Shown piece by piece: positions 31,800-41,340 of a DNA stretch of 64,000 bases. The notes beneath the pieces are model-generated. The model saw nothing but the letters and a program-made list of their open reading frames with translations, was not told the origin of the DNA and ran no database searches. The position numbers and the translations under genes are program-made. Within the stretch, counting starts at the first letter, position 1, and each line of letters opens with the position of its first letter. The DNA lies in contig NZ_STFF01000001.1 in assembly GCF_004834005.1 (NCBI RefSeq), positions 1 to 64,000 on the forward strand, read 5' to 3'. This DNA is from Niastella caeni (GTDB lineage: Bacteria > Bacteroidota > Bacteroidia > Chitinophagales > Chitinophagaceae).

Positions 31800-32516
31800 T
31801 TAATTCAACATCGTTCTTAGCTTCACTTCATTCACGATCGTAATGTACCCTTCGTTTATTTCAATCAGCTTTTCCTGTCTGAACTCACCCAATGTTCTGA
31901 TCAATGATTCCGTAGCCGTTCCGGCAATAGCCGCCAGATTATCGCGGCTGATCTTTATTGCGTCTTTATACTTCCTGCTTAATAAGATCAATGCTTCCGC
32001 CACTTTTTTGCGGAGGGAATTGTAGGCCAACCCCAACAGCAATTGCTCTTTCTCGGTTATATCATTGGCCAGCATGGTAATGAATTTTCGCGCAATCTGC
32101 CAATCGGTCTCCATTAAAAATTCAAATTCTTCTTTGGGAATAGCCGCCAGCTCAGCATATTCAACCGCTACTGCAACATCCTTATACACTGTTTCTTCCA
32201 GCAATGCCACATAGCCCAGGTATTCTCCCTCTCCATATATGCCAGTGATCAGTTCCTTCCCATCCGTATTACACTTATATGTTTTTACAATTCCTTTCTT
32301 TATATAGAATAACTGCAACGGGTGATTCCCTTCTGAATAAATAATCTGCTTCTTTTTGTACTTATTGATATTCGAGTTCTGGGTGAATAATGCCGCCAGT
32401 TTATCTGTTTGTTTATTACGAGTGTAGGCGCCGGAGCCATTTTCATAAGCAGCCTTACTTTCTATTATCTTATGGCTCTCAGTAGTATTATTTTCAACAA
32501 TAAGCATTCTTTTCAT
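31800..32516 (-). CDS. Crp/Fnr-family regulator with vestigial receiver N-terminus
   Basis: 238 residues from MKRMLIVENNTTESHK. Residues about 45-165 form the cNMP-binding barrel (KQIIYSEGNHPLQLFYIKKG, GEGEYLGYVALLEE). Residues 170-235 form the Crp winged helix (RDNLAAIAGTATESLIRTLG). The first ten residues look like the start of a response-regulator receiver (MKRxLIVExN), but only about 45 residues lie before the barrel and no phosphoacceptor Asp exists. Related Bacteroidota proteins carry a full receiver there, so this one seems to have lost it. Conserved cAMP contacts are not obvious. Confidence 0.88.
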   Translation of the reverse strand: MKRMLIVENNTTESHKIIESKAAYENGSGAYTRNKQTDKLAALFTQNSNINKYKKKQIIYSEGNHPLQLFYIKKGIVKTYKCNTDGKELITGIYGEGEYLGYVALLEETVYKDVAVAVEYAELAAIPKEEFEFLMETDWQIARKFITMLANDITEKEQLLLGLAYNSLRKKVAEALILLSRKYKDAIKISRDNLAAIAGTATESLIRTLGEFRQEKLIEINEGYITIVNEVKLRTMLN

Positions 32517-32957
32517 TGTATAGTAAGTTTTAAAATGGTCATGGCGGTAAAAACCGATGACAACGGTATAATTAAATTCTACTACAAACTTATTCAAATT
32601 GTTTTCAGAGAATTCCAGGACTTGGAGAAAGCACAATGTACTTTTGGCCAGGATCTATTGATTAACGATCGGTTTTCAGCAGAATCAGAGTTTAAACGAT
32701 ACTAAAGAGGTAAGTAAATAATTCGTCCGTTAGCGTTAGTTACCAGATCAAGTCTACTGCATAACAAATATAATATTTTTTTTAAATACCCGTAATCAAA
32801 ATGGCTCTCATGAGGGCTTTATTTCATAATCTCTAAGTATAAAACATTAGGACTACCAATGTGCCAATACGATGATCTCCCAACGCGTCGCTACAAATTG
32901 TGCTAATATGCCAATGAAAATACAGGCAATATATTTTCGCGAGCTTTTATTAGCACA
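32517..32957. other. Intergenic region upstream of the Crp-type gene
   Basis: About 440 bases with no supportable gene. The part 32770-32960 is very AT-rich, with several TGCCAAT/GCTAAT-like words. Nothing else is seen. Confidence 0.4.
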
Positions 32958-33338
32958 TTAGCTAATCAGCACATTCGCCTTTTCCATTGTATCGGTTAAC
33001 ATCTTGAACGCCGCTTTTTCTTCTATGGTAGCGTTTGCAAATTGGGCCGGACAAAGAGATATGCCTGTTGATGGGTCATACTTCAACACAATGATGCCGG
33101 TGCCAAAATAAAATTTCCAGTAAATACTATTTTGTTGCTTCTCTTTATTGCAGAATGAAATGCCTATTTCATGCCTTAACCAATCTGCAGTGGTATAAAA
33201 AAAAGAAGATTCGCATGGTGCGGCCAATACTACCTCGGGATATCCATTTTTAGTTTGCATTATCATATAGAAGTTTTTAGCAGTGATCTCCTGGTGTGAA
33301 ATTCGAAGGATATCTGGAAGGAAGTTGATATGATACAT
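32958..33338 (-). CDS. Hypothetical protein
   Basis: 126 residues from the ATG at 33336-33338; an internal start at 33266 (MIMQTKNGYPEVV) is also plausible. It contains SFFYTTADWLRHEIGISFCN and FGTGIIVLKYDPSTGISL and ends in a helical tail. No signal peptide or known motif. It stands alone between two gene-free regions, so coding status rests on composition only. Confidence 0.55.
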   Translation of the reverse strand: MYHINFLPDILRISHQEITAKNFYMIMQTKNGYPEVVLAAPCESSFFYTTADWLRHEIGISFCNKEKQQNSIYWKFYFGTGIIVLKYDPSTGISLCPAQFANATIEEKAAFKMLTDTMEKANVLIS

Positions 33339-33475
33339 CAAGATATGTTTTTATTACATGAAAACCTATGACCACCGTCATAGCTCACATAGATTGATAT
33401 TAATCAAAAAAGCACTACAGGGTGCCGATGTACTGCATCATTCTACTTCTTCTTCGTATATTAGTATCAGTTCGG

Positions 33476-33659
33476 TCGGGTGAGGTTGCCATGAATCACC
33501 CGATATCATTTGGTATTTCAAGTATAATTTCAACTTCCGGTCCGTAGCATGACCGGATTAGTTTTTTACAGCATCAACGGGCGCACAAAACATTCTTATC
33601 CTTTGTAGTTTTTGCGCTGACAATAGATCCGGCTTTCACTAACCGGATCTATTTTTTTT
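33476..33659 (+). ncRNA. Row of three hairpins ending in a strong terminator; candidate small RNA
   Basis: Hairpin 1 is TCGGGTGA/TCACCCGA (33476-33503). Hairpin 2 is CCGGTC/GACCGG (33537-33556) followed by TTTTTT. Hairpin 3 is AATAGATCCGG/CCGGATCTATT (33622-33653) followed by a T-run. No gene lies within or directly upstream on the plus strand, so the terminators have nothing obvious to end. A short non-coding transcript is one reading; relics of lost genes are another. Confidence 0.3.
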
Positions 33660-33985
33660 ACTCGCAATACAGCCGAAAGCTTTTAAGCTGTATAAGCAAA
33701 TACAGCTACACGCAGCACTCGAATACAAACAGAAAGCAGTAATACAGCTGCACGCTTCAAGCTACACGCTGCACGCAAATGCAGGGTGAAAGCAAACTCT
33801 TACTTCCTACTTCTTACGTCACATTACATCATACTACCTAATTCCAAACACCTAATTCCTAATCCCCCTCTTCTTCCTATCCCCCGCCCTACTCGCCACC
33901 CACTACTTACTACCAGCCCCACTTCTCACTACTTACTACTCGCTACTTTCTTCTGTACAACCACCTACATGAAACCCATTAAAAA
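33660..33985. repeat. Low-complexity intergenic repeats (AGCTACACGC words, then pyrimidine-rich tract)
   Basis: 33660-33785 repeats ACAGCT, CTACACGC and GCTGCACGC words. 33795-33965 is almost pure pyrimidine on the plus strand with ACTTACTACT/CTACTTCTTAC words. Similar words occur at 37930-38055 in the opposite sense. No gene. The rest up to 34150 is the upstream region of the YCF48-repeat gene. Confidence 0.5.
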
Positions 33986-34150
33986 CACCCTTACTCCAGC
34001 CGATTTCTGGAAAAAAAATCTCAAAACGGGAAAAAATTAATAACATATTTTATCCTATTTCATTATTAGCCAATCACTTGTAAAAATGGCAAGGGTATTG
34101 CCTTAGTGATATTTCGAAAAACCCTTATACTTCAACTGTCGTATCCTATT

Positions 34151-36505
34151 ATGAAAACCGTAATCCCTAGTACCCAACCCTTTATGAAATTAGCTTTATG
34201 CGCTAAAGCCAGGGCCTTTTTTGCCCTGCTTGCCACATTATTTATGGCCATCGGCGCTTCAGCCCAATGGTCAGCCCAAACAAGCGGAACTACACAAACC
34301 CTTCGCGGCGTTCATTTTGAAGATGCCAATACCGGCTGGGCAGTCGGAAGCAATGGCACCATCCGCAAAACCACCGACGGCGGTTCTAACTGGAACGCAC
34401 AAACCAGCGGCACTACCGAAAGATTGAATAGTGTTTTCTTTACCAGCACTACTACCGGATGGGTGGCAGGTAACAACGGCGCTATTCGCAAAACCACAGA
34501 TGGCGGCGCCAACTGGAACGCACAAACCAGCAATACAGGTGAAGAAATAAACAGTATTTTCTTTATCGATGCCAATACCGGCTGGGCAGTTGCCGACAAT
34601 GGTGATATTCAAAAAACCACCAATGGCGGCACTACCTGGACAGACCTGACAAGCGGCACTACCCAGGACCTTCGCGATGTAAAATTTATTGATGCCAATA
34701 CCGGCTTCGCAGTTGGCACCAATGGTAGAATTATAAAAACTACCGATGGCGGCGCTAACTGGAGCGTTCAAACCAGCGGAACCACCAACACCCTAAATAG
34801 TGTTTACTTTCTCGATGCCAATACCGGCTGGGCTGTGGGTAACAGCGGCGTTATTCGTAAAACCACCAATGGCGGCACTAACTGGAATGCACAAACAAGT
34901 AATACTGGCGATGATATCAACAGCATTTATTTTACCAGTACAACCACCGGTTTTGTAGTGTGTGAAAATGGAACGGTGCTTAAAACTACCAATGCAGGCA
35001 CTTCATGGGGATTACAAACCAGCAATACCGGCGAAGATCTGCTTGGTGTATTTTTTATAAATTCAAGTACAGGCTGGGCTATTGGCGGCAATGGCACCAT
35101 TATTAAAACCACCAATGCCGGTAGCTTTACCTGGACGGAAGAAGCAAGCGGTACTACTAATAATTTAGAAGATATTTTCTTTGTGAGCGGCACTACCGGC
35201 TGGGTAGCTGGTGAAAACGGTACCATTCGCAAAACCACCAATGGCGGCCTCAGTTGGAGCGGACAAACCAGTGGAACAACAGAAGACCTGCGCGCCCTGG
35301 ATTTTGCCGATGCCAATACCGGTTGGACTGTTGGAACAAACGGCACCATTCGCAAAACCACCAATGGGGGTACTAACTGGAGTGGCCAAACAAGTGGTAC
35401 AGGAACTACATTGCGTGGAATAGACGTTATAAGCACTACCACCGCCTGGGTGGTTGGTTCAAATGGCACCATCCTAAAAACCACCGATGGTACCAGCTGG
35501 AGCGCACAAACCAGCGGCACTACCAGAGACCTGTACGACGTACAATTTGTTACCGCCAATACCGGCTGGGTGGTGGGTGAAAACGGCACCATTCGCAAAT
35601 CAACGGATGGCGGTGCTAACTGGTCGGCACAAACCAGCGGTACTACCCAAACATTATATGGGCTTTTCTTCCTGGATGCCAACACCGGATTTGCAGTTGG
35701 CGGCAACGGCGTCATACGTAAAACAACCGATGGTGGCACTACCTGGACCTCTCAAACAAGCGGTACAACACAACGCCTGAATGAAGTATTTTTTACGTCA
35801 GCCGCCAATGGCTGGGCTGTGGGTGATAATGGCGTGATCCTGTATACAGCAGACGGCGGTTCTACCTGGACGGATCAGACCAGCAACACCAACAGCGATG
35901 TGAATGGCGTAGTGTTTGTAAACGGCACTACCGGCTGGTCGGTTGGTAACAATGGCGATATACAAACATACCTGCTTATTCCATTACCGGCGAATTTCTC
36001 TTCGTTTGAAGTGAACAACGCCGATTGCAGCACTGCCCGTTTGCAATGGCAAACAATTGGTGGCACCAACAACAACCGCTTTGAAGTACAATGGTCAACC
36101 GATGGCAACAACTGGCAAACTGTTGGTACAGTGAAGGCATCTGCATCGCAATCTTACTGGTTCACTTATGCAAGCCTGGCACAGGGCGCCAATTATTTTA
36201 AATTGTTGCAAGTGGATAATGATGGCCGGTACGCGTTTTCAAAAATGGTTGCTGTTTCAAAAACATGTGGCATAGCCAGTGAAGTAGCTGTATATCCTAA
36301 CCCAACGCGGTCGTCAGTAACCGTGCAGTTAAGCAATCTTTCACTGATAGGTTCTACAGCACGCCTGGTTAACCTGCAGGGACATGTGCTTCGTCAGTTC
36401 ACTATTAAGAACATCAGGGAACCATTACAACTGACCGGCTTACCTGCCGGCACCTATTTCCTGATAACTGCCAACAAACAATCGTTTAAGATCATAAAAC
36501 AATAG
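34151..36505 (+). CDS. Secreted YCF48-type repeat protein with T9SS sorting domain
   Basis: 784 residues from MKTVIPSTQPF, chosen because it gives a normal signal peptide (to ASAQ, about residue 39). Fourteen repeats of about 43 residues follow, each ending DANTGWAVGSNGTIRKTTDGG or close variants. This is the BNR/YCF48 beta-propeller motif seen in photosystem-II assembly factors and sialidases. After the repeats comes a fibronectin-like segment (PLPANFSSFEVNNADCSTAR) and a Por-type sorting domain (VAVYPNPTRSSVTVQLSN, LPAGTYFLITANK). It would be secreted by T9SS as one or two large propellers, probably for binding. The DNA repeats favour copy-number change. Confidence 0.88.
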   Translation: MKTVIPSTQPFMKLALCAKARAFFALLATLFMAIGASAQWSAQTSGTTQTLRGVHFEDANTGWAVGSNGTIRKTTDGGSNWNAQTSGTTERLNSVFFTSTTTGWVAGNNGAIRKTTDGGANWNAQTSNTGEEINSIFFIDANTGWAVADNGDIQKTTNGGTTWTDLTSGTTQDLRDVKFIDANTGFAVGTNGRIIKTTDGGANWSVQTSGTTNTLNSVYFLDANTGWAVGNSGVIRKTTNGGTNWNAQTSNTGDDINSIYFTSTTTGFVVCENGTVLKTTNAGTSWGLQTSNTGEDLLGVFFINSSTGWAIGGNGTIIKTTNAGSFTWTEEASGTTNNLEDIFFVSGTTGWVAGENGTIRKTTNGGLSWSGQTSGTTEDLRALDFADANTGWTVGTNGTIRKTTNGGTNWSGQTSGTGTTLRGIDVISTTTAWVVGSNGTILKTTDGTSWSAQTSGTTRDLYDVQFVTANTGWVVGENGTIRKSTDGGANWSAQTSGTTQTLYGLFFLDANTGFAVGGNGVIRKTTDGGTTWTSQTSGTTQRLNEVFFTSAANGWAVGDNGVILYTADGGSTWTDQTSNTNSDVNGVVFVNGTTGWSVGNNGDIQTYLLIPLPANFSSFEVNNADCSTARLQWQTIGGTNNNRFEVQWSTDGNNWQTVGTVKASASQSYWFTYASLAQGANYFKLLQVDNDGRYAFSKMVAVSKTCGIASEVAVYPNPTRSSVTVQLSNLSLIGSTARLVNLQGHVLRQFTIKNIREPLQLTGLPAGTYFLITANKQSFKIIKQ

Positions 36506-36523
36506 CTTCATTATAATAATAGC

Positions 36524-36563
36524 AAAAAGGGTGAGCTTCTGTCAACAGAGGCTCACCCTTTTT
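36524..36563. terminator. Terminator after the YCF48-repeat gene
   Basis: AAAAAGGGTGAGC and GCTCACCCTTTTT form a perfect 13-bp stem with T-run. It serves both the plus-strand gene and the convergent CAP gene. Confidence 0.88.
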
Positions 36564-36594
36564 TTGTGAGTTGTCAGCGGTGAGTGGTGAGTTG

Positions 36595-37092
36595 TCAGTG
36601 GCCAAACTCCTGCACCCAATACGTATTCACATTGGCAGCGCCCATTTCGGTGGGCAGGCTATCCATCATAGCCTTACAATGACTTTCACTTTGCTGCCAG
36701 GCTTCCATCAAAGTTTCTATTGATGTATACCCTTTGGCAATATTCTCCGTTACCGTATTGCCGGCATACCCCAGGGCCATAGCCCGTTGAATGGGCGACG
36801 TACCGCCTGGTGAAATGTGATTGAAATAATTGTTGGCATCCATATCGCGGGCATGGGCCAGCGCTGCTGAGGCCAGGGTATCATGCCAGATCAATGGTTT
36901 CACCGGCGGCATGTAGGTAGCGCCACAGGTACACCCTGTCTGTCTAAGCGCATTCACTGCCGCCAGCATCTCCGCTTTAATATTCCGTTCAACGGTCGTT
37001 TCCTTACGGCATGCCGGCCATAATACTATAATAATAGCCAGTTGTAACCAGCTTTTGACTGCAACGGTAGGCATCATAAAGGGAGGGTGCAT
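36595..37092 (-). CDS. CAP-domain (SCP/PR-1) lipoprotein
   Basis: 165 residues. The lipoprotein signal ends at Cys28 (IIVLWPAC). The CAP domain shows ALAHARDMDANNYFNHISPGG with two His, TENIAKG, and a tail ESHCKAMMDSLPTEMGAA. Bacterial CAP proteins are extracellular or periplasmic and often act as Ca-dependent lipid or sugar-binding proteins or proteases. The start codon overlaps the stop of the GH12 gene by one base (TAATG), so the two are translated together. Confidence 0.88.
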   Translation of the reverse strand: MHPPFMMPTVAVKSWLQLAIIIVLWPACRKETTVERNIKAEMLAAVNALRQTGCTCGATYMPPVKPLIWHDTLASAALAHARDMDANNYFNHISPGGTSPIQRAMALGYAGNTVTENIAKGYTSIETLMEAWQQSESHCKAMMDSLPTEMGAANVNTYWVQEFGH

Positions 37093-37856
37093 TAATTAAA
37101 GCTAACAGAATAACTATTGGTGGTCCATTGCAGGCCGCCGCCATTGTTACCCCAGCTCGATGTGATCTCGTACCCAAATTGCACATCGCCAACCGTAATA
37201 TTACCAAACCAACCCTGGTTCCTGATCCAGTTAGCTATGGCCCTGATATCAACCGTGGTGTTGTTGGTTTTGGACGTGCGCAGGAAAGAATACACATTAT
37301 TCCCGCCGTTGTGTCCGCGGAATACATTCCAGGTGGTGCCGCCTACTGAAACATTGGTAAACACCGGTATGGGATTGCCTTGCGCATTCCAGTTGTAAGA
37401 AATAGGTTTAATGTTCCCTGAACCATTGCTGTTGCTGGTGTAATTCATCCACAGCATAATTTCATGCTGGTGGTTATTATCCCAGATATCATACGCCGAC
37501 GTCCAGGCGCCACCGGAAGGTGAGGTAACGCTGATGCTGCTGGTAAGTGAATTCAGTGAACCGAGGGCCCTGTTAACATTTCGTGTACTATTTGGATACG
37601 ATTTGATACCCCCGGTATTAGGATGGTTGGCCCAGATGCCCCAGTTGCTATAACTGTTGGCCCAAATAGATTGTGAACCGGCCCCGCTGCCCCAGATATT
37701 ATTATACAAGGTATAACCGCCGTTACTCCAGGTACCCCACTGGGCGCTGGACGACCAGGCAGCCTGCACTTCAGGCTGTGGTGCAACGGCGTCTTTTTTA
37801 CAATGTGCAAACAAAATGGCAGAACAAGCAAACGCAATCGTTAGTTTTCGATTCAT
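37092..37856 (-). CDS. Glycoside hydrolase family 12-like lipoprotein (glucanase)
   Basis: 254 residues with lipobox Cys19 (ILFAHC). GH12 features are YTLYNNIWG, a WANSYSNWGIWANHP run, nucleophile Glu132 in HEIMLWMNY and acid/base Glu230 in VQFGYEITSSWG. GH12 enzymes cleave beta-1,4-glucan or xyloglucan with retention. The enzyme would act at the cell surface in plant polysaccharide breakdown. It forms a two-gene unit with the CAP lipoprotein. Confidence 0.88.
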   Translation of the reverse strand: MNRKLTIAFACSAILFAHCKKDAVAPQPEVQAAWSSSAQWGTWSNGGYTLYNNIWGSGAGSQSIWANSYSNWGIWANHPNTGGIKSYPNSTRNVNRALGSLNSLTSSISVTSPSGGAWTSAYDIWDNNHQHEIMLWMNYTSNSNGSGNIKPISYNWNAQGNPIPVFTNVSVGGTTWNVFRGHNGGNNVYSFLRTSKTNNTTVDIRAIANWIRNQGWFGNITVGDVQFGYEITSSWGNNGGGLQWTTNSYSVSFN

Positions 37857-37929
37857 GGTAATGAAATTTTTATGGTTTTAAAATAGAAAGAATGTTTACC
37901 GGTTACCGGTTGCCTGTTACCGGACGTGA

Positions 37930-38055
37930 ATCGGCAATCGGCAATGAATTATTCAGAACTCCGACTTCAGGCTTCTGCTTGCAGCTTGCAGCGTGAAGCG
38001 TGCAGCCGTATTCCAGCTTTCGGCTTTAAGCTTACAGCTTTTAGCTGCTTTATGA
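37930..38055. repeat. Low-complexity GCTT/GCAG word repeat
   Basis: CAGGCTTCTGCTTGCAGC, GTGAAGCGTGCAGCC and GCTTTAAGCTTACAGCTT form a run of AGCTT/GCAGC words like the block at 33660 but in the reverse sense. No gene. Confidence 0.45.
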
Positions 38056-38116
38056 AATTACCCCCCGGTACCCACAATGGGGGTAGTGGAATGTTTATAA
38101 AAAGGGGGGCGTTTGT

Positions 38117-38124
38117 TATATTTG
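38117..38124 (+). promoter_or_regulatory. -7 box of the TauE/SafE gene
   Basis: TATATTTG fits TAnnTTTG exactly, 28 bases before the start codon. A TTTATAA lies at the -33 distance. Confidence 0.55.
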
Positions 38125-38152
38125 GCTTTTTTTATAATTATACTGATCGCAC

Positions 38153-38905
38153 ATGGGATTGTTTGCTGCGTACTCTACTACCAGCCTGTTATTGATAGCG
38201 TTGTCGGCCTTTATTATTGGTCTTTCCAAAGCGGGGCTTAAAGGCATCGACATGCTGAACGTAACTATTATGACCATCGTTTTTGGGGGAAAGGCATCAA
38301 CCGGTATTGTACTGCCGTTGTTATGCGTGGCAGATATTCTGGCGGTGAAATTTTACCACCGGCATGCTAAATGGGAGCATGTTTTTAAGTTAATGCCCTG
38401 GATGGTAATAGGCATTTTAGTGGGGGTATTTGTGGGGAAAGACCTGAACGAAGCTATTTTCAGAAAGATCATGGCCACCATTATTGTTCTTACGGTGGTG
38501 ATCATATTGATAATAGAGTTCCGCAAAACGGTTATCATACCGGGCAATAAAGCATTTACAGCCAGCATGGGCCTGGTATCGGGCTTTACCACCATGCTGG
38601 GCAACCTCGCGGGCGCATTTTCAAATCTCTATTTTTTGGCCATGCGTTTGCCAAAAAATGATTTTATTGGAACCGGCGCCTGGATCTTCCTCATCATTAA
38701 TTTATTCAAGCTACCCTTCCAGGTATTTTATTGGAAGAATATCACTGCCACCTCGCTGTTGACCGATCTGGCATTGGTGCCCTTCCTTATCCTCGGTTTC
38801 TGGTGTGGATTAAAGCTGGTGGCCAGAATAAAAGACGACCTGTACCGCCAGGTAGTGATCGTACTTACACTCATTGGCGCCATTTTTATCTTCTTAAAAC
38901 GATAA
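38153..38905 (+). CDS. TauE/SafE-family membrane transporter
   Basis: 250 residues with seven to eight membrane helices. The TauE/SafE pattern includes FIIGLSKAGLKGIDMLNV near the start and a second half-repeat AGAFSNLYFLAMRLPKNDFI. Both halves carry the inverted-repeat glycine-rich helices of the family, which exports sulfite, sulfoacetate or other organosulfur anions. The substrate here is unknown. It is convergent with the receiver gene at 38913 by 7 bp. Confidence 0.88.
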   Translation: MGLFAAYSTTSLLLIALSAFIIGLSKAGLKGIDMLNVTIMTIVFGGKASTGIVLPLLCVADILAVKFYHRHAKWEHVFKLMPWMVIGILVGVFVGKDLNEAIFRKIMATIIVLTVVIILIIEFRKTVIIPGNKAFTASMGLVSGFTTMLGNLAGAFSNLYFLAMRLPKNDFIGTGAWIFLIINLFKLPFQVFYWKNITATSLLTDLALVPFLILGFWCGLKLVARIKDDLYRQVVIVLTLIGAIFIFLKR

Positions 38906-38912
38906 ACGCTCC

Positions 38913-39296
38913 CTACAGTTTCGCCACTTTTACCAATGCCTGCTTCAATTCTTCAAAAGAAGCATCCTTCGGTAAAAAACCTTCCGCGCCAATTTGCTGG
39001 GCTTTACAAATAAACGCTTTACTGTTGTGCATTGAAAAGAACAGGATCCTGATCTGAGGCCAGTTCTTTTTAAGCTCGATGGCGGCTTCAAAACCATCCA
39101 TCACCGGCATATTAATATCAAGGAGGCAAATTTGTGGTGGCGAAGGTAATTTGGGTAGCTGGTCAAGAAATACCCGCCCATTTTCAGCTTCCAGTACAAC
39201 TTTATATCCAAGTAAGTTAAGTCGCAAAGTCATGGCCTGTCGCAACATCGCATGATCATCCACTATAGCAATCGTAACCGGCTGTGCATTTTCCAT
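38913..39296 (-). CDS. Receiver-only response regulator
   Basis: 127 residues from MENAQPVTIAIVDDHAMLRQ; an upstream in-frame start would add 19 residues. Receiver motifs are DDHAML, phosphoacceptor Asp in ICLLDINMPVMDG, Thr/Ser in FFSMHN and Lys in GFLPKDAS. No output domain follows; the sequence ends right after the receiver. It resembles NarL-type receivers that lost the LuxR half, so it may work as a phosphate shuttle or by protein binding. Confidence 0.85.
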   Translation of the reverse strand: MENAQPVTIAIVDDHAMLRQAMTLRLNLLGYKVVLEAENGRVFLDQLPKLPSPPQICLLDINMPVMDGFEAAIELKKNWPQIRILFFSMHNSKAFICKAQQIGAEGFLPKDASFEELKQALVKVAKL

Positions 39297-39857
39297 AGCA
39301 ATTATTGAAAAAAATATTTTTAAGCGAACAATACAACCCTTGCCATTTGACAATTATCAACGGCAAAAACAATGTCTGTACAATGAATAGGATTTAAGCT
39401 ACAGGAGGGATTAAAATGAACCGGGTTCAGGGCAATAATTATTCAGGCCACAGCATACGCGGTATTATAAAAGCATTCGAAGGGTGCGAACAACCAACAG
39501 GCTGGTAAGAACGGCTATGGTGTTTGGGTAGCTGCTGCATTTATCAGATGTCCCTGTTAGTTACATGCGAAAATAATTTAATAATAGCAATACTAACAAA
39601 TAAGGACGTGTGTAAATCGTAAAAAAGCGTTTCTTTTTTTTAATTGATAAATATTTTTATTTATTCGACCTTATCATTGAGTTGCGTTAGATCAATGGGT
39701 TATATTACTGCTGTACCATAATGTATAACCGCATTTAGGGCATCCGGTTATTATACAATGCGTTGCTAAATGCATATTTAGGCTACACAAAGGATTTTGC
39801 TTTTCCCGGGTCAAGTTGTATCTAAGGCCGTGGCCCTCTTTTCTTCACCAATCACAA
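39297..39857. other. Intergenic region with a hairpin
   Basis: No gene seen in 560 bases. A stem TGTATAACCG/CGGTTATTATACA (39722-39756) around a 12-base loop may terminate the MocR gene, which ends 100 bp to the right on the minus strand. The remaining DNA is AT-rich without structure. Confidence 0.45.
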
Positions 39858-41333
39858 TTAGCCTCCCTTCAGCAACCTGACCATAATTTCAACACAGCTT
39901 TCCAGTTCGGCAGGAGTTGAAGAAGCAAATCCCAGCCGCGTGGCATTGAGTACCGGCGACAGATCGTCGTTCCTGTAGCCCGAAGCAAAATATAATTCAT
40001 GTTGCAGGGCCTTTTGCGAGAGGATATTCAAATCGATGGCAGGATCAAAATGCGTCCATACAGCCATGCCGCCTACCGGTACCTGAAATTGCACATAATT
40101 GCTCAGGTTGCTTTTCAACAGGTCGCAAAACACATCGCGCCGTTGTTTATAGGTACGCAAAGCTTTGCGTAGGTACCGTTGTATGATGCCGTTCTGCAAC
40201 AGTTCGGCAATGGCATTCTCCAATAAAATGTCGCCCTGCCGGTCGATAATGCGGCGTAACTGCGCCAGGTGGCGGATCACATTTTCCGATGCCACCAGGT
40301 AGCCCACCCGAAAAGCCGGTGAAATGGATTTTGTGAAAGAACCGCAATACAATACCATGCCTGCTTTATCGGCACTGGCCAGCGGCAGCAGGGGTTTGCT
40401 CAGGTAATGAAAATCGTAATCGTAATCATCTTCAAAAATGATAAACCCGTATTGCCCGGCCAGCTTAAGCAACTCAAGCCGCCGGTCGGCCCGTAAGGCT
40501 GTGGTGGTAGGGTAAAAATGATGCGAGGTTACATACACCATGCGTACCCGTTGTTTGCGGCAGATGTCTGCCAGCGCTTCAACCACAATGCCATGCTCAT
40601 CAACCGGGATCTTTAATAACCTGGTACCCGCCTGCAAAAAGTTCATATTGGCGCCATTGTAGTTCAATTCCCCTACCACGGCAATGTCGCCGGGTTGCAA
40701 AAAAGCCGTGCACGAGAGGTACAGCCCCATTACGGTACCGCGGGTTATCAAAATATTCTCCGAAGTGATCTTCAACCCCCGCGTATCGTTTAAATAGGAT
40801 GCCAGTACCTGCCGCAACCACAACGAACCCAATGTATCGCCATAGCCTAAACGCACATAAGGGTTGCCGGTAAGCAACTGGCTTCTGTACGCGCGGGCCA
40901 GTTCTTCCAATGGCGCCAGCCGCGAATCGGGGAAACCATCATCCAAATGGTGTTTTTGCTTCGACCAAACGGGCGGTGTAGCCAGGTGCGGCAGTGTCTC
41001 AAATTCGAACCCGGCCGTATGCGCGGGATTAATGGGTTTGGCAGAACCGTTCAATAAACTGCGCGGGTGTATTTCCGGTAAATGCTTGGCCACATAGGTG
41101 CCGCTGCCCGTGCGGCTTTCCAGCCAGCCCTGGGCCAGCAATTCATCATATGCCTGGATCACGGTTTTACGGTGCACCTGCAGCCAGTCGGCCATTTGGC
41201 GGGTGCTTGGCAACCGGTGGCTCGCCTGTAAGTTGCCATCTTTAATAAAGACCATCAATTGGTTGGCAATCTGCAAATACACAGGTTGTACGCTGTTCTT
41301 ATCAATTATTATAAGGGTAGAAAGTGCTTGCAT
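39858..41333 (-). CDS. MocR-family regulator (GntR helix-turn-helix fused to aminotransferase)
   Basis: 491 residues from MQALSTLIIIDKNSVQPVYL; earlier in-frame codons have no homology. Residues 15-85 form the GntR winged helix (PSTRQMADWLQVHRKTVIQA). Residues 115-491 form a fold-I aminotransferase domain with EDDYDYDF (301-308) and the PLP lysine in GSFTKSISP (Lys335). MocR proteins such as PdxR sense PLP or an amino acid and control the divergent gene. That gene here encodes a PNPOx-like protein, a common pairing. Confidence 0.93.
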   Translation of the reverse strand: MQALSTLIIIDKNSVQPVYLQIANQLMVFIKDGNLQASHRLPSTRQMADWLQVHRKTVIQAYDELLAQGWLESRTGSGTYVAKHLPEIHPRSLLNGSAKPINPAHTAGFEFETLPHLATPPVWSKQKHHLDDGFPDSRLAPLEELARAYRSQLLTGNPYVRLGYGDTLGSLWLRQVLASYLNDTRGLKITSENILITRGTVMGLYLSCTAFLQPGDIAVVGELNYNGANMNFLQAGTRLLKIPVDEHGIVVEALADICRKQRVRMVYVTSHHFYPTTTALRADRRLELLKLAGQYGFIIFEDDYDYDFHYLSKPLLPLASADKAGMVLYCGSFTKSISPAFRVGYLVASENVIRHLAQLRRIIDRQGDILLENAIAELLQNGIIQRYLRKALRTYKQRRDVFCDLLKSNLSNYVQFQVPVGGMAVWTHFDPAIDLNILSQKALQHELYFASGYRNDDLSPVLNATRLGFASSTPAELESCVEIMVRLLKGG

Positions 41334-41340
41334 GGTAAAA

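Noticed and set aside
34271..35739. Long minus-strand frames opposite the YCF48-repeat gene
   Set aside because: They are repetitive mirrors of the propeller repeats, without signal or domain.
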